64,000 nucleotides of DNA from Sciurus carolinensis (taxonomy: Eukaryota; Chordata; Mammalia; Rodentia; Sciuridae): the NCBI RefSeq assembly GCF_902686445.1, contig NC_062232.1, positions 72,929,440 to 72,993,439 on the forward strand. The letters run 5' to 3'. The translations under genes and the position numbers were made by a program. A model generated the notes under the pieces. The model ran no database searches. It was not told the DNA's origin and worked only from the letters and a program-made list of their open reading frames with translations. How positions within the stretch are numbered: position 1 is the first letter of the stretch; every line of letters begins with the position of its first letter. This document shows, piece after piece, positions 1 through 12,628 of the stretch.

Positions 1-580
1 ATATATATCAGGGAAAGTATTCAACCTTTGACTTTTTGTGACTGTAATATTTCACATAGTCTCCAGTTCCATCCATTTACTGCAAATACTATAATGTCAT
101 TTTTCTTTATGACTAATACTCCTTTGTGTATACATTCCACATTTTCTTTATCTATTCATCTGTTGAAGGTCACCTAGGTTGGTTTCATAGTTTGGCTATT
201 GTTTATTGTGCTCCTATAAACATTGATGTGACTGCATCATTGTAGTATGATGATTTTATCTTATTTTCTTATTGGGGATTTAACCCGGGGCTGCTTTATC
301 ACGAAGCTACATCCCCAGCTTTTTTTTTTTTTTTTTTTGATACAGAGTCCAAGGTCTCACTAAGTTGCTGAGAGCCTCACTAAATTACTGAGGCTGGCCT
401 CAAATTTATCATCTTCCTGTCCCAGCCTCCCTGGTCCCTTTGTTTACAGGAGTGGGTTACAGTGACTAGGTAGTATGTTGATTTAAATTTTTTTTTAATA
501 TATACCAAGGAGTGAAATAGCTGGATCATATGGTGATTCCATTTCCATTCCTAGTTTCTTTAAAAATGTGATCAAATTGA
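1..580 (-). mobile_element. L1 3' end fragment (ORF2 C-terminus), split by a SINE
   Basis: Read on the reverse strand, 1-255 matches the end of L1 ORF2 found in better copies here (for example 7020-7200): the stretch encoding the motif around [11 protein letters not shown] and the codons for a wild-type-like GYTMEYYSA segment are recognisable but decayed. The L1 resumes at about 475 after a SINE and fades near 580. The window edge cuts the 3' end. No coding capacity remains. Confidence 0.75.
258..472 (-). mobile_element. Composite B1/ID-type SINE
   Basis: Reverse strand. The tRNA-like part lies at 270-318 (complement of the tail ending in GGTTAAATCC and CTGGGGATGTAGCTTCG), an A-rich linker reads as the poly-T at 321-338, and the 7SL/B1-like part follows at 339-460 with the GAGACAGGGTCTC-like and GCCTCAGCCTCC-like hallmarks. 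It interrupts an L1 fragment, so it is younger than that L1. Confidence 0.75.
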
Positions 581-1099
581 TCATTTTAAAAATGGAATTG
601 TGACTGAATGTAAACCATGATATCTAAACGTATGCTGAAATTTCCTTTAAAACAATACTCCCAAATTTTAAAAGTTTGGCCCTGCATATAAGAACCTCAG
701 AAGTTGCCACTCTGTTGTAACAAGAAAAAGTTGAAAAGACTGAAAAAGCAATAACTCCTCTTGGGTACTGAGGAGAGGTGAGGACACAGGACAAACCATT
801 GTCTCAATATTGGAAAAGTAGATAGGTGAGCAAAAGAAGTCAATATGGCTTACCAGAGCAGAGCAAGAAAAGTCTCAGAAGCATAAACCACTGCAAGAAA
901 CAGTGACAAGGTAAGAACAACTGAACTATAATTGAAAAAATTCTAGAAGCTCAATGTAGATTATTTATGGAGTTAAAATCTCTAGAAGTACTCAGTCACT
1001 GGGGAGTCCTACAAACTCAAACACATCCACAAAGTAAATATCAAATAACATCCCCTCATGATGCTTGCAGAGAAGGGAAAAGCACTATTTTGAAATATA

Positions 1100-1407
1100 T
1101 TTGTCCCTCAGTATCTGCAGATTTGTTGTATGACACTATGGATACCAAAATCAACAGATGCTCAAGTCCCTAATTTACACATAACTATGCATATCCCCCC
1201 ATTTACTTTAAATCATCCTTAGATTAGTTAGAATACCTAATATAAGGTAAATTTTGTGTATATAATATTTATACTATATTGTTTAAAATAATGGCAAGAA
1301 AATGTAATTTTTCAATAAAATCACGATATTTTAAAATAGTTTTGGTTTACAGTCAGTTGAATCCATGGAAATGTAAGCCAGCAATACAAGGAGATAACTG
1401 CACAGGT
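1100..1407 (+). mobile_element. Tigger/MER2-like DNA transposon remnant
   Basis: Starts near TTTGTCCCTCAGTATCTGC and continues with GGATACCAAAATCAACAGATG, CTCAAGTCCCTAATTTA and TTTAAATCATCCTTAGATTA. It ends with a block resembling the opposite terminus (CAGTCAGTTGAATCCATGG). This arrangement is typical of the short non-autonomous Tigger-type elements of mammals. The exact subfamily is not certain. The elongin C retrocopy is inserted just beyond its far terminus. Confidence 0.6.
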
Positions 1408-2169
<762 letters not shown>

Positions 2170-2635
2170 CTAATTTTCTGGGTAATTTTCTAATTATCAG
2201 AGCATACCTAAACTGCGGGAAGAGATGTGCCTAACTCCATCCACCTCGAGCCATGCTGTCTCATCTAAGGTATGAGGAAAAACTGAGAAACACTTGGAAA
2301 GTTATAGTCCAGAGTACAGGATCATTCAAAACCTAATCACAGGATTAAAGAATTCTTCTTGTCCTGTACACCTTATGACATTACAAAAGGTTTATATATA
2401 CAGCGGATCCTTTTACCATATATCATCTAAAACTTATCAGGAAAAATATTCAAGCATACTGAAATTCAAATTATAATAATAATAGAAAAATAGAAAAAGA
2501 AATAATTGAAGAGACAGAACAAACACAAGTACCAAACATGATATTGATTTTGAAATCTGCAGAGCTGAAAATTACTGAAACTATGATTAATATACTAAGT
2601 GAGTGAATCAATGAAGTAGATGACATAAAAGATAG

Positions 2636-2878
2636 ATGAGAATTATAAGCAGACAAAATCCTAAGAAAGTACCAAAAACTCTAGAGATCAAAACCCTAGG
2701 AACAGAAGTAAAGAATTCCTTTGATGGGTTTATTAGTAGACTGCATTTGTGTGAGGAAAGAATGTCTGAGCTTGAGAATAAATCAACAGAATCTTCCAAA
2801 ACTATAAAGCAAACAGAACAAAGAAAAAGGAAAAGAATATGCAAGAACATATGGAGCCACTACTTATCTGTAACATAA
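2636..2878 (+). pseudogene. L1M ORF1 remnant
   Basis: An 80-codon open stretch containing SFDGFISRLHLCEERMSELE and TIKQTEQRKRKR. This is the coiled-coil-to-RRM junction region of L1 ORF1 protein, the RNA-binding chaperone of the retrotransposon. Upstream and downstream frames are broken. It belongs to the old L1M that continues to about 10205. Confidence 0.65.
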
Positions 2879-3218
2879 AGGTAATGACAAATTCATAAAT
2901 AAAAAAAATTATAATAATTCTTCAAAGTCATAATTACTGCAAATTTCCCCAAGCTAATGGTGTCCACAATACAGTACACATTCAGAAGTTCAGAAAACAA
3001 CAAGCAGTATTAATGTAAAGGAAAAATGCATATCATTTAGACATATCATTTAGAAATTCTGGAAAATCAAGCAGATTTAAAAAACAATAAAAGTAAAAGG
3101 AGCAAGAGAGGGGCACTTTATATAGAGAGAAAAAGTTAGAAATTAAATTTGAGTTCACATAAATCATGCTAACAAAAAGAGAGTGGAGTAAAAGAGTTTT
3201 AAAAATTGAGGTAGGAAA

Positions 3219-3236
3219 CACACACACACACACACA

Positions 3237-3281
<45 letters not shown>

Positions 3282-3288
3282 ACACACC
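3219..3288. repeat. (CA)n microsatellite
   Basis: About 70 bases of almost pure CA dinucleotide, with one AAGCA interruption and one ATACA near the end, inside the old L1M. Confidence 0.97.
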
Positions 3289-3611
3289 CCTAGAATTGTT
3301 TATTCCATCCAAAATGTTACCATTAGAAAGTAAAGGAGAAATAAACTTTCTCAGAGAAACAAATTTGAGGCAATTTTTCACCACTACATTTGCTTTGCAA
3401 AAAAAGTTTTTAAAAAATCTATTAATAGAGAAAGAAAATGATATAGACCAGAACCTGAAGTTTAAATGAAGAGGGAAGAGAACAAGTAAAAGCAAAATAA
3501 AAAATAATTATTTTCTTGATTCTAATTGATCTAACAAATATTTTTTTTCAAAGTAATAATAGAAGGTTTCTGATTATCTGCTTCTGCATGTTCATATGTG
3601 TACATATCTAT

Positions 3612-3695
3612 ATTTCTTTCTCTCTCTCTCTTTGTATATATACATATACACACATATATATATACACACATACATGCTTTTATATATTTTTATAT
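3612..3695. repeat. Compound TC / TA-CA simple repeat
   Basis: A run of TCTCTC passes into mixed TATA and CACA dinucleotides. Low-complexity sequence only; the open frames across it are composition artefacts. Confidence 0.85.
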
Positions 3696-5920
3696 ATGAA
3701 TTAAAGCTATCATGTGAAGGACCAGAGGGAGGAAGAATCTAAGATTGCTCTTTTGCAATAAACAAATAATCTGTGAAGTGGTTACTTAAAAGTAGTCATG
3801 GATTAGTTACAAAGGTATGTTGTAAACTCTGAAGAAAACACTAAAAATATGCATGTAGCTGCTAATCTAAGAATGAAGAGAAAATTAAAATTAAAATTCT
3901 GGATTAAAACAACAAATGGAAAAACGTAGAAGACAAAATTGGGACAAAGACTAGAGACAATAAATAGAAAATAGTTACAAATATGATAGGTATTAACTAA
4001 ACCATATCTTAATAGTTTAAATGTCAATATTCTAAATACATCAATTAAAATGTATACATTGTCAGGGTAGATGAAAAATAAGACCCAGCCATATTCTGAC
4101 TACAAGGTATTCACATTTATGCTTTAAGTAACAAGTTTTCAATTCTTTAAATATTTCAATTAAGTTGACACAGGTACATTAAAATAGGTTGGAAATTATA
4201 ATTTACAGCTTACATATCCTTTATAAATTTTTATATGTACATATACAGTCAAACTCTAATCATTTATCTTTACTTTTCTAGAAAAGATATAACTTTAACA
4301 ACATTTATTTCAAATATTATCATAAATGATATATTTGTTGCTCAATTTAAGATTGTATAGGTGTCCACATCTGTGATGACAGGACTTAATGGCTTAAATA
4401 TAAAGACACATATAGATGAAGAGCAAATAAATGGAGAAAAATATGCCTTGCCAACACTAATAAAAGCAACAGCAATAGCTTTCTTAGGTGAAGACAGAGT
4501 AGATAAAGAAGATATATTATTAGAGATAAACAGTGTTACATGATGATAAAGGGATCAATTCTCCATGAAGAAATAACTCTTCTTAAAATCTATACATATA
4601 ATAAGAGAGTTTCAAACTATGTGAGAGATGGGAAAATAGATGAATTCATTATCATATTAGAGAACTCAAAACCATTGTATCAGAAATAGAACATGCATGC
4701 AGAAAATCAGTAGGAAAATATTTGAACTCATTATCATCAATTAATGGGATATAATTAGCATTCATAGATTACTTTATCCAATATCACCAGAATACACAGT
4801 CTTCTGAAGTTCACACATAACCTTTACCTATATACATCAAATTCTGGAACATAAAACATGCCTTAAATTTGAAAGAATACAAGTCATAAAAAGTCTTTGC
4901 TAAGACCACAATGCAACTAAAATATAAATGAATTACACAGGGAGAACATAAAAATCCCAAACACATGGAGATTAAATGACAAACTTCTAATTAATACATT
5001 GACCACAGAAGAAATATCAGGAGTAATTAAATATATTTTGAACAAAATGAAACTGAAATACTACTTATCAAAATTTGTGGGAAGTATCAAAAGCAGTCCT
5101 TGGAGGAAACATTTTAGCATTGAATACATATATTAGAAAGAAAAGAAATATAAAATAAATTATCTGATTTTTTAACTTAGGTGACTAGAAAAATAAGAAC
5201 AAATTAAATTATAAGTGGTATGAAGGAAAGATAATAAAAAAATGGAACAGGACTCAATATAATTCAAAACAAGAAATCGTTAGAGAAAAAACAGTAAATG
5301 CAAACTGGTTCTTTGAGAAGATTTTTAAAACTGCATTTGTCATGTCTATTAAGTAAAATTGTGACATAAATTAGTAATTTCAGAAAGGAAGATTGGAACA
5401 TTACCACACTTACTCTGATAAGTAGAAGGATGACAAGTTTATCCAAGAAATTTGAAAGCAGAAAAAAATGATCAATTCTTTCAGTTCCTTGAAAGATACA
5501 ATATGCTTTAATCCTCCCAAGAAGAAACAGAAAATCTGAAAGAAATCAGTTTAAAATGGACTTCAATTTATGAAAAAAAAGAACAATAATTAATTAATAA
5601 CATTCCAAAACAGAAAGTATCAGGCCCAGATTTGTTTACTGGTGAAATCTATCAAATATTTAAAGAAGAAATTGTACTAACTTTGTCCAATTACATTCTG
5701 AGAAATAAGCAAAGGGGATACTTCCCAACTCACTCTATGAAGTCTGAAATAACTGACCACTAAAACCAGACAGACATTACAAGAGAAAAAGTACAGAATA
5801 CTATTTCTCGTGAACATAGATTTAAAAGTTCTTAACAAAATATTAGCAAGTCAAATTTGACAGTGTTTAAAAATATACACCACAATCAAGTAGAATTTAC
5901 CTTAGGTATGGAATTGTAGT

Positions 5921-6445
5921 TCTTCTACATTTGAGACATCTTGATGTATCTATGAGTGTGTTTCTAGAGACAATTGGCATGTGAGACAGCAAACTGTCTC
6001 ACTGGGGGAGAACTTCTCTGAATGTAGGTTGTACTAACAAATAGACTGGGGCATAGATTGAATTTAAAGCAGAAGAAGGAGGAAGCAATAGGGGGAGCAA
6101 GCTCTATTTTTGACAGATGTATTACTGCTGCCATCACCTGTGGACATCAAACTCCAGCTTCCTTTTTTTTTTTTTAAACTAACGTGGACTCTGAGTAGTG
6201 GTTCTCCAGGGAGTTTTCAGGCTTTCAGTCTCAGACTAGGGTTGCATTACTAGTTCCTCCTTTTCTGAACTTTCAGCTTCTTGGACTACTCGTTCCTCCA
6301 AGTATCTGGCAGGCAGATGGCCATTATGGGACTATCCAGATTTTGGCTTTGTAAACCAATCTAACAAATCCCCTTTTAGAGACCTATATATACATACCAT
6401 GTTGGTCTCTTCCTCTAGATAAACCTGGCTAATATAAACAGGCTA
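5921..6445. mobile_element. Unidentified old repeat inserted in L1M
   Basis: The L1M reverse transcriptase region reads up to a segment equivalent to CAAGTAGAATTTACC (about 5887-5901) and resumes at about 6446, so about 520 bases are foreign. The insert contains TGTTTCTAGAGACAATTGGC and ends near CTCTTCCTCTAGATAAACCTGGCTAATA, a pattern that resembles ancient mammalian interspersed repeats with a TTTCTCTGGAGAACC-type end. I cannot name the family. Confidence 0.5.
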
Positions 6446-6598
6446 AAAAATAAATGACATGAACATTTCTATACCTACAGAAAAAAATGTTGGACAAAAC
6501 TCAACACCCATACATGATAAAAATCTGGATCCTAAGCGTAGCAGGGGACTTACTAAACTTCATAAAGAAGATATACAGGTGATTAATAAATATATGAG

Positions 6599-6676
6599 GG
6601 GCTGGGGAGATAGCTCAGTAGGTAGAGTGCTTGCCTTATAAGCACAAGGCCCTGGGTTCGATCCCCAGTACCAAAA

Positions 6677-6729
<53 letters not shown>
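6599..6729 (+). mobile_element. ID SINE with intact Pol III boxes, poly-A and (TA)n tail
   Basis: The sequence GGGGCTGGGGAGATAGCTCAG starts a tRNA-like ID element. A box (TAGCTCAGTAGGTAG) and B box (GGTTCGATCC) both look intact, so the RNA polymerase III promoter may be sound. The element is followed by about 22 A and a TA run to 6729. Flanks share ATATATGA, consistent with a duplicated target in the young L1. Confidence 0.88.
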
Positions 6730-6733
<4 letters not shown>

Positions 6734-7279
6734 AAGTGTTCAACATCTCTAGTAATTAGAGAAATGCAAATTAAAACAACTCTAAGATTTCATCTTACTC
6801 CAATTAGAATAGCTATTATCAAGAACACAAACAATAATAGATGTTGGCATGGATGTGGGGAAAAAGGCACACTTTTACATTGTTGGTGGAGTTGCAAATT
6901 GGTGCAGCTACTCTGGAAAGCAGTGTGGAGATTCCTCAGAAAACTTGGAATGGACCCACCTTTTGACCCAGTTATCCCACTCCTCAGTTTATACCCAAAG
7001 GACTTAAAATCAGCAAACTACAGTAACACAGCCACATCAAGGTTTATAGCAGCTCAATTCACAATAGCAAGATTGTGGAACCAACCTAGATGCCCTTCAA
7101 CAGATGAATGGATAAAGAAACTGTGGTATATATACACAATGGAATATTATTCAGCCATAAAGAAGAATAATATTATGGCATTTGCAGGTAAATGGATGGA
7201 GCTGGAGACTATCATGTTAAGTGAAATAAGTAAAACCAAAAAAACCAAAGACCAAATGTTTTCCCTGATAAGTAGATGA
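6728..7279 (+). pseudogene. L1 ORF2 C-terminal fragment, open for 183 codons
   Basis: Encodes the last part of L1 ORF2 protein, including the cysteine-rich region ([19 protein letters not shown]) and the conserved ending [11 protein letters not shown]...MLSEISK. The endonuclease and reverse transcriptase domains are absent because the copy is 5'-truncated. It stops at the natural ORF2 end. The open frame shows youth, not function. Confidence 0.85.
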
Positions 7280-8867
7280 TGATATATAATCGGGATTGGG
7301 GGATGGGGGTGAGAGAAGAATGAAGGAACTTTAAATTAGAGGGAAATGAGAGGGAGGAGGGGGTATAAAAATGGTGGAATGAGACAGACATCATTACCCT
7401 ATGTACACGTATGATTACATTAATGGTATGAATCTACATCATGCACAAGCATAGAAATGAAAAGATGTACCCCATTTGTGTACAATGAATCAAAATGTAG
7501 TAGGTAAAAATAAAAAAAATAATAAAAAAGATTTTAAAAAATCTGTTCTGGAAAAGAAAAGAAATTCTATGTAAACCTACAACCAAAATCAAACTTAATG
7601 CTGAAAAAGAGATTTCCCACTAAGATCAGACACGTGGAAATGATGCCCCCTATCAAGACCCCTTTTCAACATTGTGCTGAAAGGATTGGCTAATGTTTTA
7701 AGGCACGAAGGGAGAATAAAGGGTATATAAATTGGGGAAAATGTCATAAAACTGTTTTGTGTTCACATATAGCATAAGCATCTATGTGGAAAAACTGAAA
7801 AATTAAACACCAAAAATAATCTCTTGCATCTAATAAGTGCTTATAGCACAGGCACAAAATGCAAGGTTAATATGTAAACCAATAATTTTTCTATATTCTA
7901 GCCATAATAAGTAGAATTTGATAGTAAACAATATCATTTATAATACCTCCCAAATAATTTAAATAATTATGAATCTAACAAAATATGTATAGGATCCATT
8001 TGAAGAAAACTAACAAAGTTCTTAAATAAGTCAAAAAGAACTAAATAAACAGACAATTATTCCATTTCATGGGTAAGAAGACTCAATATTTTCAAGATGT
8101 CAGTTTTTCTGAATTGATCTTTAGATTTAATGCAGTTCCAATAAAAATCTCAGTAAATTGATTTGCAGATATCAACAGATAGATTTTGATTTTTTACATG
8201 GTGAGGCAAAAAGGAAAAAAAGAGAGAGAATAACCAATCCAGTATTAAAAATAAAGCAGTAGGAAGATTAAAACTCCAACTTTAAGATGTATTATAAAGG
8301 CAGTGGAGTATTGGTATAGGAATAGAGAGATCAATGGAACACAATAGACATCCAAGAAATAGACCAATAGACATATATTTAACTAAAGTTTGATAATGTT
8401 GCCAAGGCAATGCAATGTAGCAGAGAATTTTTTCATCAAATGGTACTGGAACAACTGGATATCGATCTGTGAAAGAAAAATACAATAATATAGACCAAGA
8501 CTTAAGCCCTTCACAAAATTACCTCAAAATAAATCATAGATGTAAATGCAAAATGCACAATTATAAGACTCGTAGAAAATAACAGAAGAAAACCTACTTA
8601 TCCTGGAGTATTATGAAAACATTTTAGATACAACAACAGAGACTTGATATATGAAGAAATAATCAATAGACTGGATTTCACTTAATGAGTATTTTTTCTG
8701 CTAAAGATAATATTATTTGAATAAGAAGATGAAACACAGACTGGGAGAAGATATTTATATAAGACACATCTGATAAAGAAGTTTCATTCAAAATATACAA
8801 AGAATTCTTAAAATTCAACTTATGAAAAATCAATACAATTTATAGTTGTCCAAAGATGTTAAATAAG

Positions 8868-9243
8868 GAGGTTTCCTCTAAAATTAAGAGAAAATTACTC
8901 TCACTAAGAGAAAAAGTAGAAGGCCCCAACATGATCCCAGGCACAGCTTTCCACCTATGCCAAGGAAGATAAGATTCATAATTTAGCTGGATAACTAAAC
9001 CATATGCACATCACTTGTTTTTTGTTTCTGTTTTTCCACTTTGCTCCCTTTTCTCTTACAAAAGCATTTTTGGACCTCGAGTTTTCTGAATATGGTGATT
9101 TCAAAGAAACAAATTTCCTCTAACTTTCTTCAAAGCTGGCTTTGAATAAAACCCTTTTTCCTGCCAATTTAACTGCGTATTTAATGGAGCAGTAAGTAGA
9201 GAACCAAGTCTCTTTCCCATGTCGTAAGCATTTTGCCTACTAT
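8868..9243. mobile_element. Unidentified insert in L1M
   Basis: L1M similarity stops near 8865 and resumes near 9245 (GTAAAGATGAAAAATAAAC). The intervening stretch of about 375 bases has a different, less A-rich composition and no recognised family. It could be an old LTR or unrelated transposed sequence. Confidence 0.35.
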
Positions 9244-10205
9244 AATAACAGACAACATCAAAGAATATGTAAAGATGAAAAATAAACATATGAAAGATGT
9301 TCCATTTTATACTTTATCAAGAAAATGCAAATGAAATCATCAAAAAAATATGACTATACACCAATTAAAATGACCCATATCTGTGACACTAAAAACACTC
9401 AAAGTTAGTAAAAATGTAGAGCTTCAGAAACTCTTACTAACTGCTGGGGGAAGTAATTAAAAATGGCATAGCCACATTGGAAGATTGTTTAGCATATTTT
9501 ATGCAATTAAACCTTTTACCATATAATCCACTAATCACACTTTTTCATATTTACACAATAGAGTGGAAAAATCATATCCATACAATAATCTGCACACAAA
9601 TATTTATAGCAGTTTTATTCATAATCGTCCAAATTTGGAAGCAGTGAAGGTGGCTTTCAGTAGGTGAATGAGTAAATAAACTGTGGTATATCCAGATAAT
9701 GGAAGATTACTCGACATGAAAAAAATAAATAAAATATTAAGACATGAAAAAAATGAACCATAATTGTATGTTAGAAAGCAAAAAAAAAAAATTTAAAAAG
9801 TTTCCACATTGTATGAGTCCAACTAAATAATATTCTGAAAAAGGAAACACTTTGGAGACTGCATAAGAATTGAGAGATTGATCAGTTGAGGGTAGGGAGG
9901 AAAGAATAGATGTAGCATAGAGAAGTTTTAGGGTAGTGAAACTACTATGACATTATAATAGTGGCTATGGGCCACTATGCATATTTTCATACCTATAGAA
10001 TCTTCAGGAGTTAACCCTAATATATATTATGGAATTTTGGTGATTATGATATGCCAATATAAGTTTGTCAATTAAAACAAACATAACTATCTGGGGAGGA
10101 AATTTGATAATGGGAAATGCTCTAAGTGTGTTGAGGCAGGAAATACATGGGAAAGATAAGTGCCTTCCATGCGGTATTGCTGTGAACATAAAACTGCTCT
10201 AAAAT

Positions 10206-11691
10206 GTGTGTTTGAAAAATACTGCTACTTCCTGAAAACATTACTTCTGTGTTATAAACTATTAGAAGCAAAAATATATCAAGTTGTTCAGTTACATAAA
10301 TCCACACTGACATTTTATTCTCTATTGAGTTTTGCTGCCTCATAATATATTCTCAGGGAATCATCAATTTAGAATTCCTACTTTATCCATTTTCTTACTT
10401 TTTAGACATATTGTACCACTTTAAAGAAATCATTCACTAATTCTGTGTTCTTCCCAATCAGGTAACAGGTAATCTTCCTTTATTAATCTATACAAAAAAT
10501 ATTTAAAATGTCATAACAAATCTAGTGTCATTAACATCTTCATATTCCTCTTGCCATACTCATCAATTTTTAAAGAATAAACTTTTATGCATATTGATTC
10601 TTCTCTCACAAGTTCTTAGATTAAAAATATTTAAATTAAAAGTCATTATAGGGAAATTGCACTCACTATTTTGCAATGGATAAACAACGTTTCTTATAGA
10701 GTTAAAATTAAACCCCTAAAAAAGATGAATTTCTCAATTCAGTAGAAATATATATGTAAAAGCTGGTCACAAAAAATTGCTTTCTCTTTTTATCACATTA
10801 ATTTTACCATTTTTCAGTCACCTGGAATACCAAAAACATGTTATTGTACAAGATCAAAATATAAAATACCTTTTTTTCAGGAAAATTGGCAAGTATTCTT
10901 TAGAAAAAAAGAAAAGTAGGCATCATGATACGTTTAATGACTCAAATATTTCTTGAAAGGTTAATTGTACTTTCACCATGGGGATACAATATATGCAAGA
11001 GTAATTTTTATTTATCCCCAAAAGGTTCTAAAAGATATTTACACATATTAAGTTAAAATTGAATAGCTTATATGATGCATGTCAAGTAAAATGCTCTTGA
11101 GCAATAACCATTGCTTCTCCAATGCAAGATTGTGATCAAATAAAATGGAATTGGAAGAGATGAAACAAAATTGATAAGGATATTAAAGTAACACTAAGAT
11201 AATTGTATATTTTATTCATAGTAACACTACCTTGGTTCTTTTACATTTATAGAAACTAATGAACTAAAAATGGAAATCATTTGCATCAGGGTAGAAAGAA
11301 ATAATTTAAGCTAGATAAAAGAGTGATATAAGAAAAATCAAAGATTTAAGACCTATTGACAGAGGAAAATACTCTAAAAGTTGGGATATCATCCTTTAAC
11401 TTACAAATAATTCAAATACATTTATATCCATATATTTAAGCATTCATTTTTTGACAATCTTCTGTGAGGTGAAATTATGTATCTGATGTGAGCACTGATA
11501 CTACAAGGGTAAAATTAAAATGGAAACTCAATTTAAAAAATTTTGAATTCAATTTGCATGCTGTACAGATATTTAAAAATATCTATAAATATATTTTTCC
11601 AATAGTAATGTGTATTTATTTTATTTTGAAGACATTTATTTTTCATGTCTTTATAAAAACAACTACAGTTGCTTATTGTTTATGTGTGGCA
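10206..11691. other. AT-rich intergenic sequence, nothing recognised
   Basis: Between the L1M 3' end and a MaLR element. Open frames are short and AT-driven. No repeat family, RNA gene or exon could be supported. Confidence 0.6.
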
Positions 11692-12131
11692 TGTTATAAT
11701 GGGTTGGATCTTTAATGGCCCTCCAAAAGCTCATGTGTTCAGCAATGCAGGAAGTTTCAGAGGCAAAATAAATAGAATATGAGAGCTATAATATAATCTA
11801 TGGATTAATCATTTCATAAATTAATAATTTGAATGAGCCACTGTGTGGTAAATCTAGGTACGTAGGGCTTGCCTAGAGGAAGTGGTTCACTAGAGGCACA
11901 TCCTTAGAATCTACATCTTGACTGTGATCCTCTCTCTTTCTCTGCCTCTTGGCTACTGTGATCTGAGCAGCTTTCTTCTGCCACATCCTTCTGCCATGAT
12001 CTTTTGCCTCACATTGGGCCCAGAGCAATGGAGTTGGCTGATCATAGACTAAGAACTCTGAAACCCTGAGCCCAAAATAAATGTTTTTTAGTCTAAATTG
12101 TTATTATCAGGTATTTTCATCACAGTGAGAA
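11692..12131 (+). repeat. MaLR 5' LTR
   Basis: Begins TGTTATAATGGGTTGGATC, contains CCCTCCAAAAGCTCATGTGTTC, GAATGGAGTTGGCTG-like text and the polyadenylation-like CCCAAAATAAATGTTTTT, and ends near GGTATTTTCATCACAGTGA. Same layout as the LTR at 24207-24637. Confidence 0.8.
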
Positions 12132-12604
12132 GTCTTTGGAATTAGTTTGCAGGATGAATTTGGAAACTTGGAGATGCAAGGTAAAAAATGTTCTAGAATG
12201 TTGTAAGCAGAACTTAATAGGAAAACTTGGTTTCAGTTCAGAAGGCCAGAATGACAATAAGAATGCAGATAGCAAATATGGCACTTTTGAGACTTCAGAT
12301 GGAATGAGAACTCTGCTGGGAATTGGAATGGAGGCCATTTATGCTACCTACTGGTGAAGAACTTGTTTACATGTTGTGCATATCCTGAGATTTTAGTATG
12401 AGCCTTAATTTAAAGGTGATGAACTAATTAATCTAGAAAAAGAAATTTCAAAACAGGGTATAAATTTTATGCAAAAATACATAAAGTTATTATCTTCATG
12501 TTAATACTGTTGTTCTCTCAAAGAATCTTTTTCACTTTCTTCTTTATACCAATCTACATATCATAAAATTTCTGTAATAACCAAGTTTTATTTTCAAGGC
12601 ATAA

Positions 12605-12628
12605 AAAAACAAACAAACAAACAAACAG
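12605..12628. repeat. (AAAC)n simple repeat
   Basis: Six to seven AAAC units inside the MaLR interior. Confidence 0.9.

Larger units (their letters stand above)
6571..7530 (+). mobile_element. Young L1 3' end, 5'-truncated, carrying an ID SINE
   Basis: A 5'-truncated L1 inserted into the old L1M. It begins in the codons for INKYMR, is split at about 6600 by an ID element and (TA)n, and resumes at 6729 with the ORF2 C-terminus. The G-rich 3'UTR is at 7280-7370, and the A-rich tail ends about 7530, after which the old L1M resumes. Confidence 0.88.
2460..10205 (+). mobile_element. Ancient, nearly complete L1M element, interrupted several times
   Basis: Pieces appear in L1 order on one strand. 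An ORF1 remnant lies at about 2636-2878 (frame with SFDGFISRLHLCEERMSELE). ORF2 endonuclease and reverse transcriptase remnants lie at about 4010-5920, 6446-6575 and 7575-8860. The ORF2 C-terminal part is at about 9290-9720. A 3'UTR ends in GTGAACATAAAACTGCTCTAAAA at about 10183-10205, the usual end of mammalian L1M elements. Stops and indels fill every frame. Insertions at 5921-6445, 6571-7530 and 8868-9243 split it. Boundaries at the 5' side are soft. Confidence 0.75.

Noticed and set aside
3219..3288. A CRISPR array or similar spaced repeat
   Set aside because: This is a plain microsatellite. No spaced palindromic repeats were seen anywhere, and the window is eukaryotic.
3033..3495. Reverse-strand frames rich in Cys and Val
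   Set aside because: They are translations of the CA dinucleotide run and its flanks.
6599..6680. A tRNA gene
   Set aside because: The tRNA-like A and B boxes belong to an ID SINE, with poly-A after the element and no complete cloverleaf in view.
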